Below are positions 1 to 9,414 of a stretch of DNA of 64,000 nucleotides, piece by piece; the stretch's first letter is position 1, and the number at the start of each line of letters is the position of its first letter. A program made the position numbers and the translations under genes. Location: NCBI RefSeq assembly GCF_003426945.1, contig NZ_QURO01000004.1:558001-622000 (forward strand). The letters run 5' to 3'. The notes beneath the pieces are model-generated. The model was not told the origin of the DNA. It ran no database searches and was given only the letters and a program-made list of their open reading frames with translations. The stretch comes from Thermus sediminis (GTDB lineage Bacteria; Deinococcota; Deinococci; Deinococcales; Thermaceae).

Positions 1-2
1 GC

Positions 3-695
3 AAGCTTTACACCCAGCTCACCCAAGGCCTCCAGGCCGACCTCTTCTTCTCCGCCGAGGACCTTTACCCCAGGCTCCTGGAGGAGAGGGGCTTGGTGGA
101 ACCCGGCACGCGGGGGCTCTACGCTCTAGGGCGCCTGGCCCTCTGGCTGGACCGCCGCCTGGGCCTACAACCGGGCCTCGAGGCCCTGAAGGACCCCCGC
201 ATCACCCAGCTGGCCATCGCCAACCCCGTTCACGCCCCCTATGGCCGCGCCGCCGTTACCCTGCTGGAACGCTATGGCCTCCTAAAGAGGCGGGAGGACA
301 CCCCCATCCCCGACTTCACCCGCCTCCCCTGGGAGGCCATTCCCTGGGAGCGCCTCACGGGCGGGGTGGAGGCCTACTGGGACGCAGGCCCCCTGCGCCG
401 GGGCAAGCCGGGCTTCACCTTCGTCTACGGGGAGAACATAAGCCAAACCGCCCAGATGGCCCTGGCCTCCACCCGGGCCGGGATCCTGGCCCTGCCCCTG
501 GTGGTGCACGAGAGCCTTTCCAGGCCAGGCACCTACTGGGTGCCCCCCCCGGAGAGCCACCTGCCCTTGCGGCAAAGCTACGTGGTGCTAAGGGGGCGGG
601 CCCGTCCCGAGGTCATGGCCTTCCACCGCTTCATCGGAAGCCCAGAGGGCCGGGCCATCCTGAAGCGCTTCGGCTTCCTCCTCCCCGGGGAATAG
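3..695 (+). CDS. modA: Molybdate ABC transporter substrate-binding protein, 5' truncated by window edge
   Basis: Periplasmic type-2 binding protein that would capture molybdate or tungstate for the ModBC transporter. The reading frame is open from base 3, so the start and signal peptide lie upstream of the window; about 230 C-terminal residues are visible. Family-typical stretches are a segment like ADLFFSAEDLYPRLLEERGL near the left edge, IANPVHAPYGRAA in the middle, GENISQTAQMALASTRAG, and a C-terminal FHRFIGSPEGRAILKRFGF. The next gene begins 4 bp after the stop and encodes the matching permease, which supports the assignment. Sulfate or another oxyanion as substrate is possible but less likely given the ModA-like motifs. 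Confidence 0.88.
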   Translation, partial: KLYTQLTQGLQADLFFSAEDLYPRLLEERGLVEPGTRGLYALGRLALWLDRRLGLQPGLEALKDPRITQLAIANPVHAPYGRAAVTLLERYGLLKRREDTPIPDFTRLPWEAIPWERLTGGVEAYWDAGPLRRGKPGFTFVYGENISQTAQMALASTRAGILALPLVVHESLSRPGTYWVPPPESHLPLRQSYVVLRGRARPEVMAFHRFIGSPEGRAILKRFGFLLPGE

Positions 696-699
696 GTCC

Positions 700-1374
700 A
701 TGGAGCCCGGCTTCTGGACCGCCCTCCTCCTCTCCTTCAAGGTGGCCTCTTTGGCCTCCCTTCTTCTTCTCCTCCTGGGGGTGCCCGTGGCCTGGGCCCT
801 GGCCTTCCGCCGTTTCCCCGGCAAAGTCCTGGTGGAGTCCCTGATCCTTCTGCCCCTGGTCCTCCCCCCCACGGTCCTGGGGTTTTACCTCCTCGTCTTT
901 CTGGCCCCCGAGGGGCCCTTCTTCCGGCTGACCGGACTCCTTTGGGCCTTTCGCTTTGAGGGGTTGGTCTTCGCCAGCCTGGTCTTCAGCCTCCCCTTTG
1001 GCCTCACCGCTTACCGGGAGGCCTTCTTGGCCCTGGACCCCAACCTCCTGGAGGTGGCCCGCACCCTAGGGGTTTCCCGGGTACGGGTATGGACCCGGGT
1101 GGTCCTGCCCTTGGTCTGGCCCGGCCTCCTCTCGGGGACGCTCCTCGCCTTCGCCAAGATCCTGGGGGAGTTCGGGGTCCTCCTCATGGTGGGCGGGTCC
1201 ATCCCCGGCGAGACCCAGGTGGTGAGCGTCTACCTCTACGACCTGGTCCAGGCCCTGCGCTTCGCCGAGGCGGCTAGGGCCAGCCTGGTGCTCCTGTCCC
1301 TGAGTTTTCTCCTGGTGTTCCTGGTGCGCCTTCTGGAAAGGAGGTGGCGGGCGTGGAGGTCCACTACCGGATAA
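700..1374 (+). CDS. modB: Molybdate ABC transporter permease ModB
   Basis: Inner-membrane permease of 224 residues, the usual ModB length, with about five hydrophobic segments. The membrane motif LILLPLVLPPTVLGFYLLVF (about residues 49-68) and the EAA cytoplasmic loop EVARTLGVSRVRVWTRVVLP (about 139-158), which docks on the ATPase, are typical of molybdate permeases. The ATG lies 4 bp after modA. The 3' end overlaps the start of the ATPase gene by about 20 bp, so modABC is one transcription unit. Confidence 0.92.
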   Translation: MEPGFWTALLLSFKVASLASLLLLLLGVPVAWALAFRRFPGKVLVESLILLPLVLPPTVLGFYLLVFLAPEGPFFRLTGLLWAFRFEGLVFASLVFSLPFGLTAYREAFLALDPNLLEVARTLGVSRVRVWTRVVLPLVWPGLLSGTLLAFAKILGEFGVLLMVGGSIPGETQVVSVYLYDLVQALRFAEAARASLVLLSLSFLLVFLVRLLERRWRAWRSTTG

Positions 1375-2344
1375 GGCGGCCGGTGGCCCTCGAGGTCCGT
1401 TTCCAGATCCGGGGCTTCACCGCCCTCTTAGGGGAAAGCGGCGTGGGCAAGACCACGCTCCTCAAGGCCCTGGCGGGCCTCATCCCTGCGGAGGGCACCC
1501 CCTTTGGCGGCCTCCCGGCGGAGAGGCGCCCCATAGGCTACCTGCCCCAGGACCTGGCCCTCTTCCCCCACATGACCGCATGGGAGAACGTGGCCTTCCC
1601 CCTAAGGGGCCGGGGCCGGAGGGAGCGGGCCCTGGCCCTTCTGGAGCGGGTGGGCCTCAAGGAGCACGCAGAAAAGCGCCCCAGGGCCCTCTCCGGCGGG
1701 CAGAAGCAGCGGGTGGCCCTGGCCCGGGCCCTGGCCAGGGAGCCGGAACTCCTCCTCCTGGACGAGCCCACCAGCGCCCTGGACCCTGTGACCAAGGACC
1801 GGGTCCTGGGGGAGCTGGTGGGCCTCTTGAGGCGGGAGGGCCTCCCCGCCTTGGCGGTGAGCCACGACCCCTTCCTGGCGGGGATGGCGGACTGGCTGGT
1901 GGTCCTGGGGCGGGGAAGGGTCCTCCAGGAAGGCCCCCCCGGGGAGGTCCTGGCCGCCCCCGTCTCGGTGGAGGCGGCGAGGCTTCTCGGCTACGAGAAC
2001 CTCTTCCCGGCGCGGGTGCACCCGGGCGGGGTGGAGGCGGGGGGGTTTTCCTCAGGATGCCCCTTCCTCCCTGGGCCCGGGAGGGCAAGGGGGCCTGGCT
2101 TGGGGTGCGGGCCTTGGAGGTGATGGTGGTACGCCAGGACCGCCCCCCACCTGGGGAAAACGTGCTAGAGGGCCTTCTGGAGCGCCTTCACCCCGAGGGC
2201 CTGGCCTACCGGGGGGTGTTCCGGGGGGCCCTCACCCTGGAGATCCTCCTCCCCCGGCACGTGCAGGAGAGGCTCCGCCTCGAGGCGGGCAAGCCCATCC
2301 GCGTGGCCCTGAAGCCCCGCTACCTGCACCTGATGCCGGGCTAG
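1353..2344 (+). pseudogene. modC: Molybdate ABC transporter ATPase ModC, interrupted by a single-base frameshift in a G7 run
   Basis: ATP-binding subunit of the molybdate transporter. Walker A GESGVGKTT (about residues 27-35), signature LSGGQKQ (about 113-119) and Walker B LLLLDEP (about 134-140) are intact. The frame then runs into unrelated sequence and stops at 2123. The neighbouring frame from 2046 on gives a convincing TOBE molybdate-binding tail, for example GLLERLHPEGLAYRGVFRGA, ending at 2344. Adding one G to the run at 2039-2045 joins the halves into a 330-residue ModC of normal length. GTG at 1353 is chosen as start because the strong ribosome site AAAGGAGG at 1337-1344 is 8 bp upstream; a GTG at 1344 is also in frame. 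The cause could be a real deletion, a homopolymer sequencing error, or transcriptional slippage that rescues the product. Confidence 0.8.
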
Positions 2345-2770
2345 GCGCAGGAGGGTTCCCAAGGGCAGGCCGAACTTGTTCCAAAGCCCCCGGAGGAAGA
2401 ACCGGGCCTGGGGCCGCTCCAGGCCCAGGGCGGCCGCCAAGGCCCTGGGCTCGGGGGCCACCCCTCGCCCCAGGGCCAGGAGGACCTGGACCTCCCCGGG
2501 GAGGAGCCGCAGCCCAAACCGCCCGAGGAGCCCCTCGGGGAGGGTTTCTGGGTCGTCCCGCCGGGTCAGGAAGGCTAGGACCCGGAGGTCGTAGGCCCGC
2601 ACCCCCCTGTGGGTGGGCCAGAGGACCACCTTTCCCCGCTCCAGCTGGTCCAGCCCCGAGAGGGAAAGCCCCCGGCCTTCCCTCCAGGAAACCGTAAAGC
2701 CCGCCCCGCGCAAAGCCTTGTAGACCAAGCCGTAAAGCTCCAAGCTTACGGTGTGCACCACCAGTTGCAA
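2165..2770 (-). CDS. LuxR-type helix-turn-helix regulator-like protein with an antisense tail
   Basis: A 201-residue protein convergent with modC. Residues about 88-145 (PGEVQVLLALGRG, then ALAAALGLERPQARFFLRGL) resemble a LuxR/GerE DNA-binding domain. The N-terminal 85 residues have no metal or phosphoacceptor motif I can see and may be a degenerate receiver. TTG at 2770 is the likely start because AAAGGAGG sits about 7 bp upstream. The HTH domain ends near residue 145, and the remaining 55 residues are encoded wholly opposite the TOBE end of modC (180-bp overlap). That tail is probably non-conserved read-through after loss of an ancestral stop. A role in regulating molybdate uptake would only be a guess from position. 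Confidence 0.6.
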   Translation of the reverse strand: MQLVVHTVSLELYGLVYKALRGAGFTVSWREGRGLSLSGLDQLERGKVVLWPTHRGVRAYDLRVLAFLTRRDDPETLPEGLLGRFGLRLLPGEVQVLLALGRGVAPEPRALAAALGLERPQARFFLRGLWNKFGLPLGTLLRLARHQVQVAGLQGHADGLARLEAEPLLHVPGEEDLQGEGPPEHPPVGQALGVKALQKAL

Positions 2771-2818
2771 AACCCACCTCCTTTCGCCAAGGGACCTAGA
2801 GGCCGCAGGCCGCTAGAC

Positions 2819-3136
2819 CTAGGCGAAAGGCGGGGGGCGGGGAGCAAGGGACTGGGAGGCGGGGGAAGGGTACCCGGGAGCCTGGCGGAGGCGCTCCCGG
2901 AGGACCTGAAGAAGCGTAGGGGGCGCGGGCTCGGCCACCGGGGGGAGGCCCGGGGCCATCTGCAGGCCGCAGAGGAGGGAGTGGCTGGCCTCCGCTTCCC
3001 CCCCGTGGGCCTGGCAGAGATCCCCCCGCAGGGAAGGGTTCTGGACCTGCATGAGGTACATCTGGAGGGCCACCCCGGTGGAGGCCACCAGGGCGAGGGC
3101 CAGGTAAAGGCCCAGAAGCGCCCCCCTAAGGCGCAT
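2819..3136 (-). CDS. Small signal-anchored protein of unknown function
   Basis: A 105-residue protein starting with ATG at 3136. It opens with a signal-peptide or anchor-like stretch (RGALLGLYLALALVASTGVA), followed by a Pro/Gln-rich extracytoplasmic part with two cysteines (LCQAHGGE and LLCGLQ). I recognise no family. It lies 49 bp upstream of the LuxR-like gene on the same strand and is divergent from hisS. The coding bias and hydrophobic N-terminus argue for a real exported protein, but the low-complexity C-terminus leaves doubt. Confidence 0.5.
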   Translation of the reverse strand: MRLRGALLGLYLALALVASTGVALQMYLMQVQNPSLRGDLCQAHGGEAEASHSLLCGLQMAPGLPPVAEPAPPTLLQVLRERLRQAPGYPSPASQSLAPRPPPFA

Positions 3137-3145
3137 GCCCTTAGG

Positions 3146-3174
3146 CTAACAAACACCCTTTCCCCTTGTAAAGT
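3146..3174 (+). promoter_or_regulatory. Candidate hisS promoter giving a nearly leaderless mRNA
   Basis: CTAACA (3146-3151), 17-bp spacer, TAAAGT (3169-3174). Transcription would begin at about 3181-3183, at the hisS ATG, as in the leaderless mRNAs common in Thermus. Each box matches the consensus at about four of six positions. Confidence 0.35.
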
Positions 3175-3182
3175 GAAGGGGT

Positions 3183-4439
3183 ATGGCCGTTCGGGGCACC
3201 AGCGACCTCTTCGGCAAAGAGCTCAGGCTCCACCAACGCATCGTGGCCACTGCCCGCGAGGTCTTGGAGGCGGCGGGGGCCTTGGAGCTGGTCACCCCCC
3301 TATTTGAGGAAACCCAGGTCTTTGAGAAGGGGGTGGGGGCCGCCACGGACATCGTGCGCAAGGAGATGTTCACCTTCCAGGACCGGGGTGGCCGCTCCCT
3401 CACCCTGCGCCCCGAGGGCACCGCCGCCATGGTGCGGGCTTATCTGGAGCACGGGATGAAGGTCTGGCCCAAGCCCGTGAGGCTTTGGATGGCGGGGCCC
3501 ATGTTCCGGGCAGAGAGGCCCCAAAAGGGGCGGTACCGGCAGTTCCACCAGGTGAACTACGAGGCCCTGGGCTCGGAAAGCCCCATCTTGGACGCGGAGG
3601 CCATCGCCCTCCTCCACCGCTGCCTCAGGGAGCTGGGCCTCAAGCGCCTCCAGGTCAAGCTCTCCTCCGTGGGGGACGCCGAGGACCGGGCCCGGTACAA
3701 CGCCTACCTGAAGGAGGTCCTCACCCCCCACAAGGAGGCCCTTTCCCCGGACTCCAAGGAGCGGCTTGCCCTCAACCCCATGCGCATCCTGGACTCCAAG
3801 AGCGAGGCCGACCAGGCCCTGCTCCGGGAGATCGGGGTGAGGCCCATGCTGGACTTCCTGGGCGAGGAGGCCCGGGCCCACCTCCTGGCGGTGGAGCGCC
3901 ACCTCACCCGCCTAGGGGTACCCTATGCGCTGGAGCCCACCCTGGTCCGGGGGCTGGACTACTACATGCGCACCGCCTTTGAGGTCCACCACCCGGAGAT
4001 CGGGGCCCAGTCCGCCCTGGGGGGCGGGGGGCGTTACGACGGGCTTTCCGAGCTCCTGGGGGGGCCCAGGGTGCCCGGGGTGGGCTTCGCCTTCGGCGTG
4101 GAGCGGGTGGCCCTGGCCCTGGAGGCCGAGGGCTTCGCCCCCCCTGAGGAAAGGGGGCCCGACCTCTACCTCATCCCCCTATTGGAGGAGGCGGTGGCCG
4201 AGGCCTTCTACGTGGCGGAAACCCTGAGGCCCAGGCTAAGGGTGGAGTACGCCCTCACCCCCAGGAAGCCCGGCAAGGGGGTGGAGGAGGCCCTGAGGCG
4301 GGGAGCGGCTTTCGCGGGGTTTTTGGGCGAGGAGGAGCTTAAGGCGGGGGAACTCACCCTAAAGCGCCTTTCCACCGGGGAGCAGGTGCGCCTCCCCTAC
4401 CAACAGGTGGCGGGCTTTCTCCTCTCCGCCCTGGCGTGA
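3183..4439 (+). CDS. hisS: Histidine--tRNA ligase
   Basis: Class II synthetase that charges tRNA-His, a cytoplasmic homodimer. At 418 residues it is close to the T. thermophilus enzyme length. Motif 2 [16 protein letters not shown] is at about 108-123, the histidine-A signature LVRGLDYY at about 254-261, the glycine-rich [15 protein letters not shown] at about 280-294, and motif 3 [12 protein letters not shown] at about 299-310. A C-terminal anticodon-binding domain follows (GPDLYLIPL onward). It is the first gene of a rightward block hisS-aspS-phzF-HAD-asnS, 24 bp ahead of aspS. Confidence 0.97.
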   Translation: MAVRGTSDLFGKELRLHQRIVATAREVLEAAGALELVTPLFEETQVFEKGVGAATDIVRKEMFTFQDRGGRSLTLRPEGTAAMVRAYLEHGMKVWPKPVRLWMAGPMFRAERPQKGRYRQFHQVNYEALGSESPILDAEAIALLHRCLRELGLKRLQVKLSSVGDAEDRARYNAYLKEVLTPHKEALSPDSKERLALNPMRILDSKSEADQALLREIGVRPMLDFLGEEARAHLLAVERHLTRLGVPYALEPTLVRGLDYYMRTAFEVHHPEIGAQSALGGGGRYDGLSELLGGPRVPGVGFAFGVERVALALEAEGFAPPEERGPDLYLIPLLEEAVAEAFYVAETLRPRLRVEYALTPRKPGKGVEEALRRGAAFAGFLGEEELKAGELTLKRLSTGEQVRLPYQQVAGFLLSALA

Positions 4440-4463
4440 GCATCCTGTAAGCTTTAGAGGATT

Positions 4464-6209
4464 ATGCGCCGCACCCACTACGCTGGGAGTCTCAGGGAAG
4501 CCCACGCGGGGGAGGAGGTGGTCCTCGAGGGCTGGGTGAACCGCCGCCGCGACCTGGGGGGGCTCATCTTCCTGGACCTGAGGGACCGGGAAGGCCTGGT
4601 GCAGCTCGTGGCCCACCCGGAAAGCCCCGCCTACAGGGAGGCCGAACGGGTGCGCTCGGAATGGGTGGTGCGGGCCCAGGGGGTGGTGCGCCTCCGGCCC
4701 GAACCCAACCCCCGCCTGGCTACGGGAAGGGTGGAGGTGGAGCTAAAGGCCCTCGAGGTCCTCGCCGAGGCCAAGACCCCTCCCTTCCCCGTGGACGCCG
4801 GCTGGCGGGGGGAGGAGGAGAAGGAGGCGGCGGAGGAACTCCGCCTCAAGTACCGTTACCTGGACCTACGCCGCAAGAGGATGCAGGACCACCTCCGCCT
4901 CCGCCACCGGGTGGTCAAGGCCATCTGGGACTTCCTGGACCGGGAAGGCTTCATTCAGGTGGAAACCCCCTTCCTCACCAAGAGCACCCCGGAAGGGGCC
5001 CGGGACTTCCTGGTCCCCTACCGCCAGGAACCGGGGCTCTTTTACGCCCTGCCCCAGTCCCCCCAGCTCTTCAAGCAGATGCTCATGGTGGCGGGGCTAG
5101 ACCGCTACTTCCAGATCGCCCGTTGCTTCCGGGACGAGGACCTGAGGGCCGACCGCCAGCCGGACTTCACCCAGATGGACCTGGAGATGAGCTTCGTGGA
5201 GGTGGAGGATATCCTGGAGCTCAACGAACGCCTCATGGCCCACGTCTTCCGCGAGGCCCTGGGGGTGGAGCTTTCCCTCCCCCTCCCCCGCCTCCCCTAT
5301 GGGGAGGCCCTGGAGCGGTTTGGCTCCGACAAGCCCGACCTCCGCTTCGGCCTGGAGATGGTGGAGGTAGGCCTCCTTTTCAAGGAGAGTGGCTTCGCCC
5401 TCTTCCAGGAGGCGGAAAGGGTCAAGGCCCTAAGGGTCCCCAAGGCCCTCTCCCGCAAGGAGATCGCCCTTCTGGAGGAGGAGGCCAGGCGCAAGGGGGC
5501 AGGGGGCCTGGCCTGGGCCCGGGTGGAGGAGGGGGGCCTTGCGGGCGGGGTGGCCAGGCACCTGGAGCCCGTGCGGGAGGCCCTCCTGAAGGCCACAGAG
5601 GCGGAGGCCGGGGACACCCTCCTCTTCGTAGCCGGGCCCCTAAGGGTGGCTGCGGAGGCCATGGGGGCGGTGCGCCTCCTCCTGGCCGACCTCCTGGGGC
5701 TCAAGCGGGAGGGGTTCCGCTTCCTCTGGGTGGTGGACTTCCCCCTCCTGGAGTGGGACGGGGAGCGAGGGGGGTGGACCTACATGCACCACCCCTTCAC
5801 CAGCCCCCACCCCGAGGACCTCCCCCTTCTGGAAACCGACCCGGGGAGGGTGCGGGCCCTGGCCTACGACCTGGTGCTCAATGGGGTGGAGGTGGGCGGC
5901 GGGTCCATCCGCATCCACGACCCTGGGCTCCAGGCCAGGATGTTCCGGCTTTTGGGCATCGGGGAGGAGGAGCAGAGGGAAAAGTTTGGCTTCTTCCTCG
6001 AGGCCCTCTCCTACGGGGCCCCGCCCCACGGGGGCATCGCCTGGGGCCTGGACCGCCTCCTGGCCCTCATGACCGGTAGCCCCTCCATCCGCGAGGTCAT
6101 CGCCTTCCCCAAGAACAAGGAGGGGAAAGACCCCCTCACCGGGGCTCCCAGCTCCATTCCCGAGGGGCAGTTGGCCGAGCTGGGCCTAAAGGTGATCCGC
6201 CGTGGCTAG
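4464..6209 (+). CDS. aspS: Aspartate--tRNA ligase, bacterial type
   Basis: Class IIb synthetase of 581 residues. The N-terminal OB-fold anticodon-binding domain ([20 protein letters not shown] onward) precedes the catalytic core, which has motif 2 [16 protein letters not shown] at about 222-237 and motif 3 [13 protein letters not shown] at about 524-536. The roughly 130-residue GAD-type insertion between motifs 2 and 3 marks it as the bacterial enzyme rather than the short archaeal type that some Thermus also carry. Because asnS is also in the block, it can act as a discriminating enzyme. The 3' end overlaps the phzF-like gene by 8 bp. Confidence 0.97.
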   Translation: MRRTHYAGSLREAHAGEEVVLEGWVNRRRDLGGLIFLDLRDREGLVQLVAHPESPAYREAERVRSEWVVRAQGVVRLRPEPNPRLATGRVEVELKALEVLAEAKTPPFPVDAGWRGEEEKEAAEELRLKYRYLDLRRKRMQDHLRLRHRVVKAIWDFLDREGFIQVETPFLTKSTPEGARDFLVPYRQEPGLFYALPQSPQLFKQMLMVAGLDRYFQIARCFRDEDLRADRQPDFTQMDLEMSFVEVEDILELNERLMAHVFREALGVELSLPLPRLPYGEALERFGSDKPDLRFGLEMVEVGLLFKESGFALFQEAERVKALRVPKALSRKEIALLEEEARRKGAGGLAWARVEEGGLAGGVARHLEPVREALLKATEAEAGDTLLFVAGPLRVAAEAMGAVRLLLADLLGLKREGFRFLWVVDFPLLEWDGERGGWTYMHHPFTSPHPEDLPLLETDPGRVRALAYDLVLNGVEVGGGSIRIHDPGLQARMFRLLGIGEEEQREKFGFFLEALSYGAPPHGGIAWGLDRLLALMTGSPSIREVIAFPKNKEGKDPLTGAPSSIPEGQLAELGLKVIRRG

Positions 6210-7095
6210 GATTCCTTACGCCCTGGTAGACGCCTTCGCCCCCGCCCCTGGGGCGGGAAACCGCGTGGCCATCGTCCTGGACGCCCGGGGCATGACCCCG
6301 GAGGAGATGGGGCGGGTGGCCCAGCGCCTGGGCGAGCCCGAGACCGCCTTCGTCACCGAGCGGCGGAGCCCGGCCTTCGGGGTCCGCTTCTTCACTCCCT
6401 CGGGGGAAGTGGAGTTCTCCGGCCACGCCGCCCTCGCCCTGGGCCTCACCCTGGTGCGCCTGGGCCTGGCCCCCGAGGGCACTCCCCGCCTCTACCTGCA
6501 CACCCCTACCGAGGCCCTGCCCGTGGAGCTGGTCTACGAGGAGGGGGAGCCCAGGAAGGCCTGGGTACGGGGGCCCACCCCCCGCTTCCGCGACCTCCCT
6601 CCCTACGGGGCCCTGAAGGCGGCCCTAGAGGCCCTGGGCGCCGACGAGCGCTACCTACACCGGGGCCTCCCCTATGGCATCGCCTACACGGGGCTTTGGA
6701 GCCTCTTCGTGCCCCTCATCGCCCCTGGAGTGGTGGATGCCCTGGAGCCGGAGATGCCCGCCCTCGTGGAGGTCTCCAGCAGGCTGGAGGTGGCCACGGT
6801 CCACGCCTACGCCCCCATGGGGCCCCGGAGCTTTTATGCCCGGGATTTTGCCCCCCTCCTTGGCATCCCCGAGGACCCGGTGACGGGCTCGGCCAACGCC
6901 GCCCTGGGGGCCCTCCTGGCCCGCTCCGGGGTGGTCCCCAGGCGGGAGGGGGAGGTGCGCCTCACCATCTACCAGGGACACCGGCTGGGCAACCCCGGGG
7001 TGGTGGAGGTGCTCGTAGAGTATAGCCCCACCGGCCTCCCCTATGCGGTGAAGATTGGGGGGGAGGCGGCTATCGTGATGAGGGGGGAGCTCTAG
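6202..7095 (+). CDS. PhzF-family isomerase-like protein
   Basis: A 297-residue member of the PhzF superfamily, which has the two-lobed diaminopimelate-epimerase fold. The conserved catalytic glutamate sits in GEPETAFVT (Glu about 49), followed by GHAALALG and, in the second lobe, [16 protein letters not shown]; both are family signatures. The physiological substrate cannot be read from sequence. A phenazine pathway is not implied, because no other phz genes are present. It starts with GTG inside the end of aspS (8-bp overlap) and shares one base with the next gene, so it is co-transcribed with the synthetases. Confidence 0.85.
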   Translation: MARIPYALVDAFAPAPGAGNRVAIVLDARGMTPEEMGRVAQRLGEPETAFVTERRSPAFGVRFFTPSGEVEFSGHAALALGLTLVRLGLAPEGTPRLYLHTPTEALPVELVYEEGEPRKAWVRGPTPRFRDLPPYGALKAALEALGADERYLHRGLPYGIAYTGLWSLFVPLIAPGVVDALEPEMPALVEVSSRLEVATVHAYAPMGPRSFYARDFAPLLGIPEDPVTGSANAALGALLARSGVVPRREGEVRLTIYQGHRLGNPGVVEVLVEYSPTGLPYAVKIGGEAAIVMRGEL

Positions 7096-7907
7096 TGGTC
7101 CGGCTGGTCTTCGTGGACGTGGACGGCACCCTGGTGGGCAAGGACGGGGTGCCGGCGTGCGTCTTTCCCAAGGTGGCGGCCCTGAGGGCCAAGGGGGTGC
7201 GCCTCAGCCTGGTCACCGGGAGGCCGGGAAGGGGGGAGACCCTGGGCTACGCTAGGCTTTTGGACCCCACGGGGCTCCATGTCTTTGAGTCTGGGGCCGT
7301 GATCCTAAGCCTCTCCCGGGACCCCCATACGCCCCCCGCCACCCCCCTCGGGGTGGAGGCCCTCCCTGAGGAGGCAGCCCAGGAGGCCATTCGCCTAGCC
7401 CGAAGGCTTGGCCTCCCCCTCGAGGGCTACACCGCCGAGGGGGGCTTCTACGTGGAGGGGGATAGCCCCCTCCTCCAGGCCCACCAGGCCCTCTTGGGCC
7501 TTTCGGCGGAAGGAGCGGACCTCCTCAGGCTGGAAGAACCCCTGGTGCGCCTCCAGGTGCTAGCAGATCCCCTGGCCCCCCTGGGGGCCTTCTTAGAGTG
7601 CCTTCCCCCCGAGCTCTCCTTCCACATCGCCGAAAGCCCTGGGATGCCCGGGGTCCGCTTCGTCTCCCTCACCAAAAGGGGGGTGAGCAAGCTCTCCGCC
7701 GCCCGCCGAGTGGCCGAGGCCCACGGCCTTTCCCTAGAGGAGGCAGCCATGGTGGGGGACGGGGAGAACGACCTGGAGCTCATCCGGGCCGTGGGCCTGG
7801 GGATCGCTATGGGGAACGCCCCCCCTTCGGTGAAGCAGGCCGCCAAAAAGGTGGTGGCCCCGGTGGAGGCCTGCGGCCTGGCGGAGGCCCTGGGCCTCCT
7901 GGAGTAG
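7095..7907 (+). CDS. HAD-superfamily (class IIB, Cof-like) phosphatase
   Basis: A 270-residue haloacid-dehalogenase phosphohydrolase. Motif I DVDGTL (about residues 8-13) holds the nucleophile Asp and the acid/base Asp, motif II is VTGRP, motif III is the Lys of VSKLSAARRVAEAHGL, and motif IV is MVGDGENDLEL. The long cap between motifs II and III places it in the Cof/sugar-phosphatase IIB branch. Mannosyl-3-phosphoglycerate or another sugar phosphate are possible substrates but cannot be distinguished here. It sits between phzF and asnS with 12 bp to the latter. Confidence 0.85.
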   Translation: MVRLVFVDVDGTLVGKDGVPACVFPKVAALRAKGVRLSLVTGRPGRGETLGYARLLDPTGLHVFESGAVILSLSRDPHTPPATPLGVEALPEEAAQEAIRLARRLGLPLEGYTAEGGFYVEGDSPLLQAHQALLGLSAEGADLLRLEEPLVRLQVLADPLAPLGAFLECLPPELSFHIAESPGMPGVRFVSLTKRGVSKLSAARRVAEAHGLSLEEAAMVGDGENDLELIRAVGLGIAMGNAPPSVKQAAKKVVAPVEACGLAEALGLLE

Positions 7908-7919
7908 ACTACCCAGGGT

Positions 7920-9236
7920 ATGCGGACCTTCATCGACGAGATCAGCCGCCACGAGGGGAAGGAGGTGGAGCTCCGGGGCTGGCTTTATGGGAAGCGCTCC
8001 AAGGGCAAGATCCACTTCCTCATCCTCCGGGACGGCACCGGCTTCCTCCAGGCCACGGTGGTCAAGGGGGAGGTCCCCGAGGAGGTCTTCCAGAGGGCCG
8101 ACCACCTGCCCCAGGAGACCGCCCTCAAGGTGTGGGGTCTGGTCCGCCAGGACCCCCGTGCCCCGGGGGGGTTTGAGCTCTCCGTGCGCCACCTGGAGGT
8201 GGTGAGCCTGCCCCAGGGGGAGTACCCCATCGGCCCCAAGGAGCACGGGATAGACTTCCTCATGGACCACCGCCACCTCTGGCTCCGCCACCGCAGGCCC
8301 TTCGCGGTCATGCGCATCCGGGACGAGGTGGAAAGGGCCATCCACGACTTCTTCGGCGAGCGGGGCTTCCTCCGCTTTGACGCCCCCATCCTCACCCCGA
8401 GCGCCGTGGAGGGGACCACCGACCTCTTTGAGGTGGACCTCTTTGACGGGGAGAAGGCCTACCTCTCCCAGTCGGGCCAACTCTACGCCGAGGCGGGGGC
8501 CGTGGCCTTCGCCAAGGTCTACACCTTCGGCCCCACCTTCCGGGCGGAGCGGAGCAAGACCAGGCGGCACCTCCTGGAGTTCTGGATGGTGGAGCCCGAG
8601 GTGGCCTTCATGACCCACGAGGAGAATATGGCCCTCCAGGAGGAACTGGTGAGCTTCCTGGTGGCCCGGGTCCTGGAGAGGCGGGCTAAGGAGCTGGAGA
8701 TGCTCGGGCGGGACCCGAGGGCCTTGGAGCCCGCCGCCCAAGGCAACTACCCCCGCCTCACCTACAAGGAGGCCGTGGCCCTGGTGAATCGCCTGAGCGA
8801 AAAGGACCCTGAGATCCCCCCCCTCTCCTACGGGGAGGACTTCGGCGCCCCCCACGAGGCCGCCCTGAGCCGCCAGTTTGACCGCCCCCTCTTCGTGGAG
8901 CGCTACCCCGCCCGGATCAAGGCCTTCTACATGGAGCCCGACCCCGAAGACCCCGAGCTCGTCCTAAACAACGACCTCCTGGCCCCGGAGGGCTACGGGG
9001 AGATCATCGGGGGAAGCCAGAGGATCCACGAACTGGAGCTTCTGCGGCGGAAGATCCGGGAGTTCGGCCTCCCCGAGGAGGTCTACGACTGGTACCTGGA
9101 CCTGAGGCGCTTCGGCAGCGTGCCCCACGCGGGCTTTGGCCTGGGGCTAGAGCGCACCGTGGCCTGGATCTGCGGCCTCGCCCACGTGCGGGAGGCCATC
9201 CCCTTCCCCCGGATGTACACAAGGATGCGCCCTTGA
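7920..9236 (+). CDS. asnS: Asparagine--tRNA ligase
   Basis: Class IIb synthetase of 438 residues. It has an N-terminal OB-fold ([20 protein letters not shown]), motif 2 [20 protein letters not shown] at about 207-226, and motif 3 [17 protein letters not shown] at about 403-419. The lack of a GAD insertion and the wording of motif 2 separate it from AspRS. Its presence means Asn-tRNA can be made directly, in parallel to the transamidation route known in Thermus. It is the last gene of the rightward block. Confidence 0.96.
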   Translation: MRTFIDEISRHEGKEVELRGWLYGKRSKGKIHFLILRDGTGFLQATVVKGEVPEEVFQRADHLPQETALKVWGLVRQDPRAPGGFELSVRHLEVVSLPQGEYPIGPKEHGIDFLMDHRHLWLRHRRPFAVMRIRDEVERAIHDFFGERGFLRFDAPILTPSAVEGTTDLFEVDLFDGEKAYLSQSGQLYAEAGAVAFAKVYTFGPTFRAERSKTRRHLLEFWMVEPEVAFMTHEENMALQEELVSFLVARVLERRAKELEMLGRDPRALEPAAQGNYPRLTYKEAVALVNRLSEKDPEIPPLSYGEDFGAPHEAALSRQFDRPLFVERYPARIKAFYMEPDPEDPELVLNNDLLAPEGYGEIIGGSQRIHELELLRRKIREFGLPEEVYDWYLDLRRFGSVPHAGFGLGLERTVAWICGLAHVREAIPFPRMYTRMRP

Positions 9237-9414
9237 AAGGCCCATGGGATTCGGGAATCTCTCGCCAAAGGCCCCTCTCCGCTACCCGGAGGCAGGGCCT
9301 GGGCCAAGGCGGAAACTCCTCCCCAGGTGCCCAAGACGGGCCTGAGGATCTGCTGTCGCACCCACGCCTGGCTCTGGCAGCCTTTGGAAGGCGAGGGCTT
9401 AGAGGCGCAAGCCC
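9237..9414. other. Convergent intergenic gap between asnS and pdxT
   Basis: 178 bp without a convincing gene. Near its right end GGGCTT (9397-9402) and AAGCCC (9411-9416) can form a 6-bp hairpin, with no T-run. A short GATTC/GAATC inverted repeat lies near 9247-9258. No promoter or RNA family was recognised. Confidence 0.4.

Noticed and set aside
9237-9414. Possible small RNA in the asnS-pdxT gap
   Set aside because: No promoter, no strong terminator and no match to SRP, 6S, RNase P or tmRNA hallmarks that I can recall.
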